Below, one piece after another: positions 1-7,696 of a stretch of DNA of 14,828 nt. How positions within the stretch are numbered: position 1 is the first letter of the stretch; each line of letters opens with the position of its first letter. Made by a program: the position numbers and the translations under genes. Origin of the DNA: an uncultured Parasutterella sp. (lineage in GTDB: Bacteria; Pseudomonadota; Gammaproteobacteria; Burkholderiales; Burkholderiaceae_F). The stretch covers positions 1 to 14,828 of the forward strand of contig CAAFTZ010000138.1 in NCBI GenBank assembly GCA_900766055.1. The letters run 5' to 3'. Below the pieces are notes generated by a model that had not been told where the DNA came from, did not search any database, and worked only from the letters and a program-made list of their open reading frames with translations.

Positions 1-1184
1 AGAGGCAAATTTCGATAGATTCTGAACGCGATACGGCCGAAGGAAGGGATGGAATGCCCGGTAATAACCCTTCGGGCCTCATCGAGGCTTTGCAGTTTTG
101 GGGCAGTGTCAACGGTCAGCTCCTGCTTGACTGGGGCATGGATGAAAGCGAGATCGAAGATCCGCTGGGCGAATACCACATCGAGGCGTGGCTCATCGGG
201 AACTATGTGATAAAGGCCACAATCAACCCCGATCCTTTGCACCGCAAACCCTACTACAAGACTTCTTGGGAAAACGTTCCCGGGTGCTTCTGGGGGAACT
301 CTGTGCCCGACCTTTGTCGTGATGCTCAAGGCGTCTGCAACGCAGCAGCCCGAGCACTGGTGAATAACATGGGGCTTTCTTCCGGCCCGCAGGTGATGAT
401 TAACTCGTCCCGACTGCCGGAAGGCGAAGAACTCACAAACATGTACCCGTGGAAAATTTGGCAGTATTCGGATGACGGTTACGGCACAACAGCAGGGACT
501 TTGCAGCCGATTGCATTTTTCCAGCCGAAATCCAACGCCCAAGAGCTCATGCAGATCTATCAGCAGTTTTCGCTTATGGCTGACGAGCACACAGGTATCC
601 CGCGTTACATGACGGGCGACTCCGCCACGGGCGGCGCAGGCAGGACGGCCTCGGGCCTTTCCATGCTGATGAGCAATGCGGGCAAGACGATTAAAGGTGT
701 GATCTCGTCGATTGACCGGATCTTGGAGCCTGCGATTGAGCGTCTCTACGTTTACAACATGCAGTTCTTAGATGACCCGGATCTCAAAGGCGACGTGAAG
801 ATCGTAGCCCGCGGTGCGATGGCGCTTGCGATGAAGGAGCAGCAACAGCAGAGAGTCAACGAGGTGTTCCAGATGTGCTTGCAGTCTCCGGTATTGCAGA
901 ACATCGTGGGGCCGACCGGTATTGCTTATCTATTCCGTAACGTTATTGAGCGCTTGGACATCAACCCGGACGAGTTGGTTCCGTCGGTTGAAGTCTTGAA
1001 ACAGCAGCAGGCTCAGCAGCAAGCCATGATGATGCAGGCCCAAGGTCAAGTCGCCGCTCAGCAACAGCAAGCAGAAGGGCAGCCCGATGCAGGCGGGTCA
1101 GCCGCCAAGCCTGAGAACAAATCTCAGGGCAAACAGCTCATGGACGGCACGCCGCAGGCAGGCGCAAAAATGCAGGGAGGTTAG
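1..1184 (+). CDS. Phage portal protein, C-terminal part (5' end outside window)
   Basis: The portal forms the ring at one capsid vertex through which DNA is packaged and ejected. The frame is open from the left edge (codons in phase from base 3), so the ATG at 54 is probably internal and the true start lies upstream; about 393 residues are visible. Support comes from the overall look of podovirus portals: a mixed alpha/beta clip and wing, a segment reading GRTASGLSMLM (about base 640) of the kind common in these portals, then a helical stem. The C-terminus is a Gln-rich, low-complexity tail (bases 990-1080, runs of QQQ) ending in a Gly/Lys-rich stretch. It precedes scaffold and capsid genes, as expected. 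I recognise the family by sequence feel and context and cannot assign it to a specific reference phage. Confidence 0.85.
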   Translation, partial: RQISIDSERDTAEGRDGMPGNNPSGLIEALQFWGSVNGQLLLDWGMDESEIEDPLGEYHIEAWLIGNYVIKATINPDPLHRKPYYKTSWENVPGCFWGNSVPDLCRDAQGVCNAAARALVNNMGLSSGPQVMINSSRLPEGEELTNMYPWKIWQYSDDGYGTTAGTLQPIAFFQPKSNAQELMQIYQQFSLMADEHTGIPRYMTGDSATGGAGRTASGLSMLMSNAGKTIKGVISSIDRILEPAIERLYVYNMQFLDDPDLKGDVKIVARGAMALAMKEQQQQRVNEVFQMCLQSPVLQNIVGPTGIAYLFRNVIERLDINPDELVPSVEVLKQQQAQQQAMMMQAQGQVAAQQQQAEGQPDAGGSAAKPENKSQGKQLMDGTPQAGAKMQGG

Positions 1185-1266
1185 GGAAACCGATACCTGA
1201 AAATAAATGATTTCACGTATGCACATTATCAATTAAATGCAACATTGAAAAAAGGAGCTGTGTAAA

Positions 1267-1476
1267 ATGAAAGCCAATAACCAGCAGTTGGAGAATTTTT
1301 TCAAGCAAATGAAGGGACCGCAAGGGGAGATCTTCAGAGAATACTTGAGAAAAACAAAGACTGACCGGCTCGACGATCTTGCTAAAGCCTCGGACTCGAT
1401 ACTCATATATCGACTTCAGGGGGAGGTGAGAGTCATCGACATGCTCCTCGGTTTAGTCACCGAGAAGCGTGGCTAA
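1267..1476 (+). CDS. Small protein between portal and scaffold genes, function unknown
   Basis: This is a 69-residue, charged, largely helical protein. The start at 1267 is backed by a good ribosome binding site (GGAG at 1254-1257, nine bases upstream). A segment near the middle (DRLDDLAKASDS, then YRLQGEVRVID) resembles small unnamed proteins often found between portal and scaffold genes in podovirus-like phages, which look like short coiled-coil accessory factors. It has no membrane segment and no cysteines. It may be a minor virion or assembly factor. That it is a real gene is well supported by its ribosome binding site and position; its function is not known. Confidence 0.7.
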   Translation: MKANNQQLENFFKQMKGPQGEIFREYLRKTKTDRLDDLAKASDSILIYRLQGEVRVIDMLLGLVTEKRG

Positions 1477-1548
1477 AAGACAGCTCAAAGCACTTTTAAC
1501 CATTAAGCACACCGACAAAACGTCGGAGCTATACAGACGGAGAAAACA

Positions 1549-2466
1549 ATGGCATTACCTAGTTCAGTTCAAAGACAGGTTGAAGAAGTCGAACAGATCG
1601 AAAAGCATCTTAACGGAGAGCAGAAGGCACCGGAAGAGCAGGAAAGTGGAGCGACAGCACCCGCAGAACCGAAACCACAGGAACCCGTTGAAAGTAACAG
1701 GGAAGAGGAATTTCGCAAGCTCGAAGCTCGCTACAAGACGCTTCAGGGCATGCACCAAGCAGAGAACGCCCGCTGGAAGGCCCTTCGAGAAGAGGACGAA
1801 AAACAGCGCCGCGAGCTGATGGAAGAAATCCAAAAGTTGAAGGCTCAGGTGCAGGAAAAATCCGCTCCCTTGGTAAGCGAACAGGATAAAGAGACATTTG
1901 GCGAAGAAATGTACGATTTCGTCAACCGCGTTGCCGAGCAAGCCTCTAGGAAGGCCCAGCCTCACGGCGACGACATGGTTAAGGCTGAAATCGAACAGAT
2001 GAAGCGCGAGATGCAGGCTCAGAGGGAAGCCCGTGCGGCCGCCGAAGAGCAGCGATTCTTGAACTCTATGGACGAGATGCTGCCCGATTGGCGTGATCAG
2101 AACGTGGATAAAGACTTCTTGGCATGGCTTTCTGAAGTCGATACAACTTACGGCTTTCAGAGACAGGAAATGCTCAGCAGAGCAGTAGCAGCTCGTGACG
2201 CAGCCAGCGCGGTATCTATTTTCAAGCTCTACCGCGGCAGCAAAAACTCTCCGACTTCCAGTCCGCTTGCTCGGCAAATAGCACCGGCGCACAACCGAAA
2301 CACACCGGTCCAGACCACCGAACCTCAGAAGAAGGTCTACTCCCAGTGGGAAGTGAAGGCTTTTTACGACGATGTTCGACGCGGAAGGATCTCAGGCGAA
2401 GAGGCAGAGCGCATGGAAAAAGAAATTGACCGGGCTGTCGCAGAAGGCCGTGTGAAACTCAAGTAA
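1549..2466 (+). CDS. Capsid assembly scaffolding protein
   Basis: Scaffolding proteins guide capsid subunits into a procapsid and then leave. This 305-residue protein is rich in Glu, Lys, Gln and Arg. It has an acidic, Pro/Glu-rich N-terminal third (about residues 20-55), a long predicted coiled coil (about 56-110), a second helical block (about 115-175, with MKREMQAQREARAAAEEQ), a disordered Pro/Ser/Thr linker (about 230-265) and a positively charged helical C-terminus (about 265-305). Basic C-terminal helices are the usual coat-binding element in phage scaffolds. It sits directly upstream of the major capsid gene. No protease motif is visible. Other frames across this gene (for example 1469-1819 on + and 1564-2292 on -) are shadows. 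Confidence 0.82.
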   Translation: MALPSSVQRQVEEVEQIEKHLNGEQKAPEEQESGATAPAEPKPQEPVESNREEEFRKLEARYKTLQGMHQAENARWKALREEDEKQRRELMEEIQKLKAQVQEKSAPLVSEQDKETFGEEMYDFVNRVAEQASRKAQPHGDDMVKAEIEQMKREMQAQREARAAAEEQRFLNSMDEMLPDWRDQNVDKDFLAWLSEVDTTYGFQRQEMLSRAVAARDAASAVSIFKLYRGSKNSPTSSPLARQIAPAHNRNTPVQTTEPQKKVYSQWEVKAFYDDVRRGRISGEEAERMEKEIDRAVAEGRVKLK

Positions 2467-2518
2467 ACGCTTAATGGTTCGTCTGTGGCGGCTCTTTGAA
2501 TCATCAGGAGAGCATTAG

Positions 2519-3574
2519 ATGGCTACAGTAACACCGGGCGTAGTATTCCCGCAGGGAAATGCGTTCAACTATCCGGGCGGCAGTGCGCCCGCCCCGACAA
2601 CTCCGTACTCCGGTACCTTTATCCCGACCCTTTGGTCCGGTAAATTGACCGCGAAGTTCTACAAGACCACGATTTTCGGTGAAATTTCCAACACCGATTA
2701 TCAGGGCGAGATTTCCGGTATGGGTGACCGTGTGATTATCAATACGGTTCCTGACCTGACAATCAAGGACTACAAACTCGGCGGCAACCTCGAATATGAA
2801 ATGCCGCAGGGTGAAACCATCGATCTCGTTATCGACAAGGGCAAGTATTACGCTTTCCAAGTCAATGACCTGCTCGAACTTCAGTCCAAGCCCAATTTGA
2901 TGAACATGTTCACGGACGACGCCACAGAGCGTATGAAGATCGCGATTGACTCCGATCTTCTGATGAGCACCTTCTTTAAGGCCGACGGCTCTTGGAACAC
3001 CTATGACACAACCAAAGATAACGCTTACGGCGCTATCGACAGCCGCAACTGCGGTGCCAACGCAGGCCGCGATTCCAACGCCTACAACATGGGTACGGAT
3101 GACGCTCCGGTTGCGCTCACGGGCGGCAACATCATCGAGCAGATCACTGCGATGTCCACAATTCTGGATGAAGCCAATGTTCCGCAAGACGGTCGTTACC
3201 TCGTGATCTCTCCGCAGGAGCGCCACATCCTGATGCAGTCCAACCTTGCTCAGGCCCAGTTCATGGGTGACCAGAAGTCCATCATCCGCAACGGCAAGAT
3301 CGGTATGATCGACCGCTTCACGATCTATGTGTCTAACCAGCTCCCGAGAGCCAAGGCAGGCGCAGCATTCGTTGAGGGTGGTACGGCTGCTGAAAAGGCA
3401 CGTCACTTGATCTTCGCAGGCCACAAGTCTGCCATCACTTTCGCTTCTCAGTTCACTAAGACTGAACATCTGCGCAACCCGCAGGACTTTGGCGATCTGA
3501 TCCGCGGCTTGAACGTCTACGGTTCCAAGGTCATCAAGGGCGACGCTCTTGTTCCTATGGTGGTACTCGGCTAA
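2519..3574 (+). CDS. Major capsid protein
   Basis: This is the main head shell subunit, 351 residues, presumably with the HK97 fold. The N-terminus is Gly/Pro/Thr-rich and looks flexible. Next comes a segment around SGKLTAKFYKTTIFGEISN and then VIINTVPDLTIKDYKLGG, typical of major capsid proteins of podovirus-like phages, where 'ITIKDY'-like text marks the region after the E-loop. A central helix (about residues 118-150), a loop rich in Asn/Asp (about 160-205), and a C-terminal segment with 'YLVISPQ' and 'GDLIRGLNVYGSKVI' complete the pattern. The ribosome binding site is AGGAG about ten bases upstream. Codon use is biased toward C-ending codons, as expected for a highly expressed gene. It follows the scaffold gene, as in most phages. 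The family call is firm; the closest relatives are not determined. Confidence 0.88.
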   Translation: MATVTPGVVFPQGNAFNYPGGSAPAPTTPYSGTFIPTLWSGKLTAKFYKTTIFGEISNTDYQGEISGMGDRVIINTVPDLTIKDYKLGGNLEYEMPQGETIDLVIDKGKYYAFQVNDLLELQSKPNLMNMFTDDATERMKIAIDSDLLMSTFFKADGSWNTYDTTKDNAYGAIDSRNCGANAGRDSNAYNMGTDDAPVALTGGNIIEQITAMSTILDEANVPQDGRYLVISPQERHILMQSNLAQAQFMGDQKSIIRNGKIGMIDRFTIYVSNQLPRAKAGAAFVEGGTAAEKARHLIFAGHKSAITFASQFTKTEHLRNPQDFGDLIRGLNVYGSKVIKGDALVPMVVLG

Positions 3575-3585
3575 TCGCTGAGTGA

Positions 3586-3627
3586 GAGGGGGTTCAATGG
3601 GGTTGCAGCTGTGCGGCCGGCCCCCTC
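3586..3627 (+). other. G/C-rich inverted repeat after the capsid gene
   Basis: GAGGGGG (3586-3592) is perfectly complementary to CCCCCTC (3621-3627) across a 28-base loop that itself contains the palindrome GGCCGGCC (3615-3622). In RNA this would be a stable hairpin just after the capsid stop codon and before the ribosome binding site of the next gene. There is no T-run after the stem, so it is not a classic rho-independent terminator. It could protect or process the capsid mRNA, or lower transcription of the downstream genes. Confidence 0.4.
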
Positions 3628-3642
3628 GTTACCGGAGGTTTT

Positions 3643-4320
3643 ATGGGAGTTCTTACTGCTAAAGACATCATCAATCGGGCTTCTTTCATTTTGAAAGACC
3701 CCGAGAATGTCCGCTGGCTGAGAGATGTCATGCTCGATTATGTCAACGAGGCCCAAGCTGCTGTTGTGCGATTCCAGCCGTCAGCCAATAAGGTGAGGAC
3801 TACCATAAAACTTGAGGAAGGGACTTCTCAGAAGCTCCCGGAAGACGCACTTTGTCTGCTTACCGTCACACGCAACATGGTTGACGGCGAGCCCGGCCCG
3901 GCTATTCGCTTGGCAACCCGCAGCATTTTTGATGCGATGTTTATCGACTGGCACGAACAGTGGCCGGAGTCTTACGTCATCAATTACATCTACGACGACA
4001 GAGAAGGCAGAGACTTTGAAGTTTTCCCGCCGAACGACGGATCGGGAGAAATCGAGGTCGTCTATTCGGCCCTTCCGCCGATCATTAAAGAGGACGAGAA
4101 CCTTACGCTTGGAGATGAGTTTGGAACGATCATCACGAACTACGTGCTCTATAAGTGCGCTCTTTTGGACAGTGACTTCAATGGCACGCAGAGCCTTGCT
4201 CAGTTCTACTACCAGCTCTATCTCTCTGAGCTTAACGGACAGGGTCAGGCGCAGAGCAAAGAAGGTCCGGGCCCGTCGCATTCGACAGGACCGATTGCTT
4301 CAAACGGAGGCACTGAATGA
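3643..4320 (+). CDS. Head-to-tail adaptor protein, DUF6682-like
   Basis: A 225-residue protein expected to bind below the portal ring as a connector. The N-terminal text (TAKDIINRASFILKD, then W-L-R-D-x-M-L-D-Y-V-N-E-A-Q) is the recognisable opening of the DUF6682/phage adaptor family: a helical segment followed by an 'NEAQ' helix and then a beta segment (KLPEDALCLLTVTRN). The C-terminus, after about residue 185, is disordered and rich in Gly, Gln and Ser. The start has a GGAGG ribosome binding site seven to eight bases away. The stop overlaps the next start as ATGA, indicating translational coupling to a second connector-like protein. The family is remembered by pattern, not searched. Confidence 0.75.
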   Translation: MGVLTAKDIINRASFILKDPENVRWLRDVMLDYVNEAQAAVVRFQPSANKVRTTIKLEEGTSQKLPEDALCLLTVTRNMVDGEPGPAIRLATRSIFDAMFIDWHEQWPESYVINYIYDDREGRDFEVFPPNDGSGEIEVVYSALPPIIKEDENLTLGDEFGTIITNYVLYKCALLDSDFNGTQSLAQFYYQLYLSELNGQGQAQSKEGPGPSHSTGPIASNGGTE

Positions 4321-4946
4321 TTTCTGTGGATAAGTTCCTACCCTTTGTGCTGCCTTATGCAGACAGCGTACCGCTCCCCGTGGCAAAAGTAGCGATTGCA
4401 AAGGCTGCCAATCAGTTCTGTGCTCAGTCCTTGCTTTGGCAGGAAGAGTACCCGGAGGTGGAAGTGCACCCCGGAAAGTTTGTTGCCATTCCGGTTCCCA
4501 GATCAGCCATGGTGGTAAAGGTGATGTCGGCGACCTACAACGGCTTCCGGCTCACTGCAACTTCCCGGGATGAGCTCAACTCCACGAACGTGATCGACTA
4601 TCGCCTCTTTGACGGGCCTCCTAAGTTCTTCTTTCAAGCGGATTTAAATGTTTTAAGACTCGTTCCCGAACCGGTCAGACACGGTGTTTTATCCATCGTG
4701 GTAGCTCTGGCTCCGACGCCTGAGTCAACCGAGGTGCCCAGCAGCCTCTATACGCGCTTCTGGGAAGCAATCGCCAACGGGGCCTTGGCAGATATCAAAC
4801 AGATCCAAGGACAGTCCTACAGCGATCCTAATGCGGCCCTAGCCTATAAGGCGTTGTTCCAGCAGGGTGTCAGAGAGGCGAAAAATGAAGCGGTTCGGAG
4901 CATGGGCAGAACAGTTGGGAAAGTTGCATATCAGAGGGTTGTATGA
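4317..4946 (+). CDS. Second connector/tail completion protein
   Basis: A 209-residue protein whose N-terminus (VDKFLPFVLPYADSVPLPVA, then AKAANQFCAQSLLWQEE) matches the pattern of a phage family that regularly follows DUF6682 adaptors: a 'lpyv..cp..l...al..Aa.eFC..s..W' opening followed by beta strands. The role is probably in head completion or as a tail-tube-like adaptor that receives the nozzle. It overlaps its upstream neighbour (ATGA) and its downstream neighbour (ATGA at 4943), so it is made in step with them. The ribosome binding site GGAGG lies within the end of the preceding gene. No catalytic motif is seen. The function is inferred from family and position. Confidence 0.65.
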   Translation: MISVDKFLPFVLPYADSVPLPVAKVAIAKAANQFCAQSLLWQEEYPEVEVHPGKFVAIPVPRSAMVVKVMSATYNGFRLTATSRDELNSTNVIDYRLFDGPPKFFFQADLNVLRLVPEPVRHGVLSIVVALAPTPESTEVPSSLYTRFWEAIANGALADIKQIQGQSYSDPNAALAYKALFQQGVREAKNEAVRSMGRTVGKVAYQRVV

Positions 4947-6220
4947 CAGTAAAGGTTACAAATAATGCATGGGGAACGCTCGCAGTCGGTGTGAACGACA
5001 CAGACACGACGCTGCTTCTTGGTACAGCCCAAGGTGACCGGTTCCCGACATTACCGGCGAATAATGCTTTGAAGCCGGTTGACTGCTTTTACGTTACGTT
5101 AATTGATGAGTCTACGAATGAAGTTGAAATCGTTCGTGTGATTGAGAGAAACGTTGACGTTCTATCAGTGATTCGTTCTCAGGACGGGTCACGTAGAAAG
5201 CAGTTCCTAGCGGGTTCTCGTGTAGAGCTTAGACCGGTTGCTGCTCTTTTTAATTCAAAGAAAGACGCAGTAGAGGCTGCTGAGGATAAACAGGAAATTC
5301 TCAGCAAAATAGGTTCATTAGAACAAGAAGTTAAAGAAGGTATTGAAAACGCCGTCCAGAAAGGACAGCAAGACCTAACAGACGCAGAGCAGGCTCAAGC
5401 CCGTGAAAACATCGGTGCCTTATCGAAAGACACAGATGAGGATGTTTTCGGATCAAAGACATGGCAAAAACCGCAGTTTCATAAAAATAATGTCGTAATG
5501 CTTCAGCGTAGCGGAGATAAAAATAGCTTCGCTCTTATCGGTCGAATGGCCGATAACGACGCTTGGATTATTCGAGGCATAGCAGAAAACATTCAGAACG
5601 GAGCTAACAATACTTGGACAACTACTGACAACGGAGCGTTGGAGTTAGCGACTGCGGATAATGGGACAGAGCCTATTTATGTAACGCAGTATTCTGGAGG
5701 AAACATTCCCTCGTTAGATCAGGCAAGTGTTGAGGATTGGGACGCATGCTTTGGAGAAGTTTTGCATAGGGCTGTAATTTTGGACCGTTCTGGTAATACT
5801 TCTTTCCCCGGTGTCTGTTATGCCTCAAGCTTCCAAGCCACCTCGGATAAACGCCTGAAATTCGGTTTTGAAGAAGTTGCCAAAGAATCTGTGTTGGATG
5901 CGATCACGCCTTATCGCTACGGGCGATTGGACAAGAACCCAAAAGAGCGTTTCGTCGGTGTCATCGCGCAGGACGTTCAGAAAGTTATCCCCGAGGCTGT
6001 CAGAGAAGACGACAACGGATATTTGAGTGTTGACTATGCTGCACTCACAGCGGTGCTGTGGGGCGAAGTCAAACGACTCAAAAATGAAATTCAGGAGATC
6101 AAAAATGGCATGCGGAAAGAAGAGCAGCAAACCGACAAAAAAGACGCCCTCCAAGAAGCCGTGCAAGAAGTGCTAGAAGCACCTGTCGCTAAGGCTCCCC
6201 GCAAAAGGACAGCAAAGTAA
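4943..6220 (+). CDS. Tail fibre/spike with C-terminal S74 intramolecular chaperone
   Basis: A 425-residue receptor-binding or spike protein. Residues about 1-105 form a beta-rich N-terminal domain like those that attach fibres to the tail. Residues about 107-150 are a helical/coiled-coil stretch ending in the phage fibre motif LTDAEQAQARENIGA. Residues about 165-295 are a compact domain likely to bind the receptor. The C-terminus is a Peptidase_S74 chaperone: Ser301-Asp302-Lys-Arg-Leu-Lys306 is the family's SDxRxK signature, followed by ITPYRYGR, GVIAQDVQKVIPEAV and a YAALTAVLWGEVKRL helix. In characterised members this domain trimerises the fibre and then cuts itself off immediately before the Ser. 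A Lys/Glu/Gln-rich tail of about 40 residues extends past the usual end. Coupled to the upstream gene by ATGA. Confidence 0.85.
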   Translation: MTVKVTNNAWGTLAVGVNDTDTTLLLGTAQGDRFPTLPANNALKPVDCFYVTLIDESTNEVEIVRVIERNVDVLSVIRSQDGSRRKQFLAGSRVELRPVAALFNSKKDAVEAAEDKQEILSKIGSLEQEVKEGIENAVQKGQQDLTDAEQAQARENIGALSKDTDEDVFGSKTWQKPQFHKNNVVMLQRSGDKNSFALIGRMADNDAWIIRGIAENIQNGANNTWTTTDNGALELATADNGTEPIYVTQYSGGNIPSLDQASVEDWDACFGEVLHRAVILDRSGNTSFPGVCYASSFQATSDKRLKFGFEEVAKESVLDAITPYRYGRLDKNPKERFVGVIAQDVQKVIPEAVREDDNGYLSVDYAALTAVLWGEVKRLKNEIQEIKNGMRKEEQQTDKKDALQEAVQEVLEAPVAKAPRKRTAK

Positions 6221-6229
6221 GAGGTAGAT

Positions 6230-6511
6230 ATGGCCTATAGCAAGACAAACTACCGACTTTCTGACGGTACAGATCTGATTGAGCTTTTTAAGAACCCGAG
6301 TTTGAGCGGCCTTACTCAGTCGATCCAAAACGTTATGAGAGTTGGGGCAACAACGTTTACAGACCGTCAGGGCGGAGTAACCGTCTCCGCTTCAAGAGAT
6401 GATTTTGGAAGATTGACGGGTGTAAAGGTTGGTTATGTTTGCCCCGATTGCAAGGATTATCCGTGCAGTGACTCGGGGGACAGTTGTTGCAATGAATGTG
6501 ATTCGGGTTAG
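6230..6511 (+). CDS. Cys-rich small protein; candidate substrate of the adjacent radical SAM enzyme
   Basis: A 93-residue protein I do not recognise. Residues 1-70 contain no Cys and read as a soluble leader-like or small beta domain. The last 23 residues hold six Cys at 71, 74, 79, 86, 87 and 90, mixed with Asp, Ser and Gly. Three of the Cys are followed two positions later by Asp (CPD, CKD, CSD). A cysteine-free N-terminus with a short Cys-rich end, directly upstream of a SPASM radical SAM gene, is the layout of a thioether-type RiPP precursor. Against this, the protein is long for a precursor, and C71xxC74 plus C87xxC90 could instead be a zinc-ribbon pair. The start has a GAGGT ribosome binding site and follows the fibre stop by nine bases. 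It is real as a gene; the role is inference. Confidence 0.72.
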   Translation: MAYSKTNYRLSDGTDLIELFKNPSLSGLTQSIQNVMRVGATTFTDRQGGVTVSASRDDFGRLTGVKVGYVCPDCKDYPCSDSGDSCCNECDSG

Positions 6512-6529
6512 GAATAACGGAGTGATTTA

Positions 6530-7696
6530 ATGAAAACAGATTTCGGAAGAATCTACGTGATGATGGGGACTGCATGTAACTTTAACTGCGTGTACTGTTC
6601 TCAATCGACTTCTCAGCAGGGTATTCAAAAAACAGAGTGCCGTCCTCACATATCTAAGCGTCCAAGCAAAGAGTTCTTAGACTACATGAAGCGCTACGGC
6701 GAGGCTCTCGATGTAACTAACTTAAAGCGAAAGCCCACCATTGCCTTCTGGGGTGGGGAGCCTTTGCTTTATTTCGATACTATCAAGCAGATTATCGATG
6801 TGCTTGGAGAAAATATCTCTAAGTTCCGTCTTGGGACAGTCACTAATGGAGAGCTGATTACTGATGAGATGGTTGATTTCTTCAACAAAAACCATGTAGT
6901 GGTCAACCTTTCCCACGACGGTCCTAAGACAGTTGTTACACGCGGCAAAGACGTGCTGAAGAGCTCGATTATTAGAGACCGTTTCCACGCCCTGAACTCC
7001 GTGACGTTCCATACAGTAATCAGTGGTGTGACTCAGGACCTTTACAGAAACTGGGATTACTTTGCTGAGATGGGTTTTCCTGAGAATGAGAATACTTCTT
7101 ATATGCAGATGATGGTGTACCCGTATGACGGTATCCCGGACTATCTGCTTAAGTTCGATCTTGTTAAATGGGAAGAGACCCTTCAGAAAGTCGTGGCTTC
7201 GCTCTACAAGTCTTTCTTGGAAAACAACGGTGAAGTCAATGTCAGAAGCAAAGAATTTCAGGTGATTACACATCAGCTTGGAAGTCTTTATCGCTCTAAC
7301 TATGAACATTTCAAGGCTACGGGCGAAGTCCATTATTGCCAGACAGCGACGAAGATGCTGGCAGTGGATGTGCAAGGTAAGACTTATTTCTGTCACAACT
7401 CCAGCAAAGAAATCCTGCCTGTTTACGACCCAAATTTTGACAGCCTTTATGCGGGCCTCGCAGAAGACATGGTTTGCAAAACCATGAAGGACAGTCGAGA
7501 TTATTGCAGGGATTGTGAATACGGTTATTTCTGTACAACGTCTTGTCCGCTCCCGCATGATAAAAGCAAAGCTCAAACGCTTTGTGGCGCTGTTAAGTTG
7601 CTTTGCGAATACGTTCGTAGGTATTTCCATTTAACGGAAGCATACAGAGGGAATATCGTTCTTCCCGACTCTATTAAGGTGCCTAGACATGCCTAA
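6530..7696 (+). CDS. Radical SAM/SPASM enzyme (peptide- or protein-modifying type)
   Basis: A 388-residue enzyme that should bind a [4Fe-4S] cluster and S-adenosylmethionine and make a 5'-deoxyadenosyl radical. C16-x3-C20-x2-C23 is the radical SAM cluster motif (CNFNCVYC). GGEP at 75-78 is the SAM amino-group motif, preceded by FW as in SPASM enzymes. TNGE and SHDGP follow in the barrel. The C-terminal domain fits the SPASM signature exactly: C270-x12-G-x4-C288, gap, C326-x2-C329-x5-C335-x3-C339, gap, then C352 and C359 as candidates for the last ligand. This predicts two auxiliary clusters, as in anaerobic sulfatase-maturing enzymes and sactipeptide or ranthipeptide maturases. There is no room for an N-terminal peptide-binding RRE domain. 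It follows the Cys-rich protein by 18 bases and overlaps the next gene by 8. The substrate is unknown. Confidence 0.93.
   Translation: MKTDFGRIYVMMGTACNFNCVYCSQSTSQQGIQKTECRPHISKRPSKEFLDYMKRYGEALDVTNLKRKPTIAFWGGEPLLYFDTIKQIIDVLGENISKFRLGTVTNGELITDEMVDFFNKNHVVVNLSHDGPKTVVTRGKDVLKSSIIRDRFHALNSVTFHTVISGVTQDLYRNWDYFAEMGFPENENTSYMQMMVYPYDGIPDYLLKFDLVKWEETLQKVVASLYKSFLENNGEVNVRSKEFQVITHQLGSLYRSNYEHFKATGEVHYCQTATKMLAVDVQGKTYFCHNSSKEILPVYDPNFDSLYAGLAEDMVCKTMKDSRDYCRDCEYGYFCTTSCPLPHDKSKAQTLCGAVKLLCEYVRRYFHLTEAYRGNIVLPDSIKVPRHA

Noticed and set aside
1185..1266. AT-rich gap after the portal gene as a promoter
   Set aside because: No convincing -35/-10 pair with proper spacing; the ribosome binding site of the next gene explains the conserved part.
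1512..1526. Small hairpin CCGAC-AAAAC-GTCGG before the scaffold gene
   Set aside because: Only five base pairs and no T-run; could be chance.
1469..1819. Open frame of 116 codons on + overlapping the scaffold gene
   Set aside because: It lies mostly inside the scaffold gene in another frame, has an Arg/Lys-rich composition typical of shadow reading, and no ribosome binding site of its own that is better than that of the scaffold gene.
2504..3469. Long open frame of 321 codons on the - strand opposite the capsid gene
   Set aside because: It is antisense to a strongly biased, well-supported capsid gene; such codon bias often leaves long open antisense frames. No recognisable protein pattern.
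6722..7630. Open frame of 302 codons on the - strand opposite the radical SAM gene
   Set aside because: The + strand frame has all the expected cluster and SPASM motifs; the antisense frame shows no domain pattern.
6530..7696. Anaerobic sulfatase-maturing enzyme as the specific function
   Set aside because: The SPASM pattern fits, but no sulfatase gene or C/S-x-P/A-x-R target is seen in the neighbouring small protein, so only the broader class is claimed.
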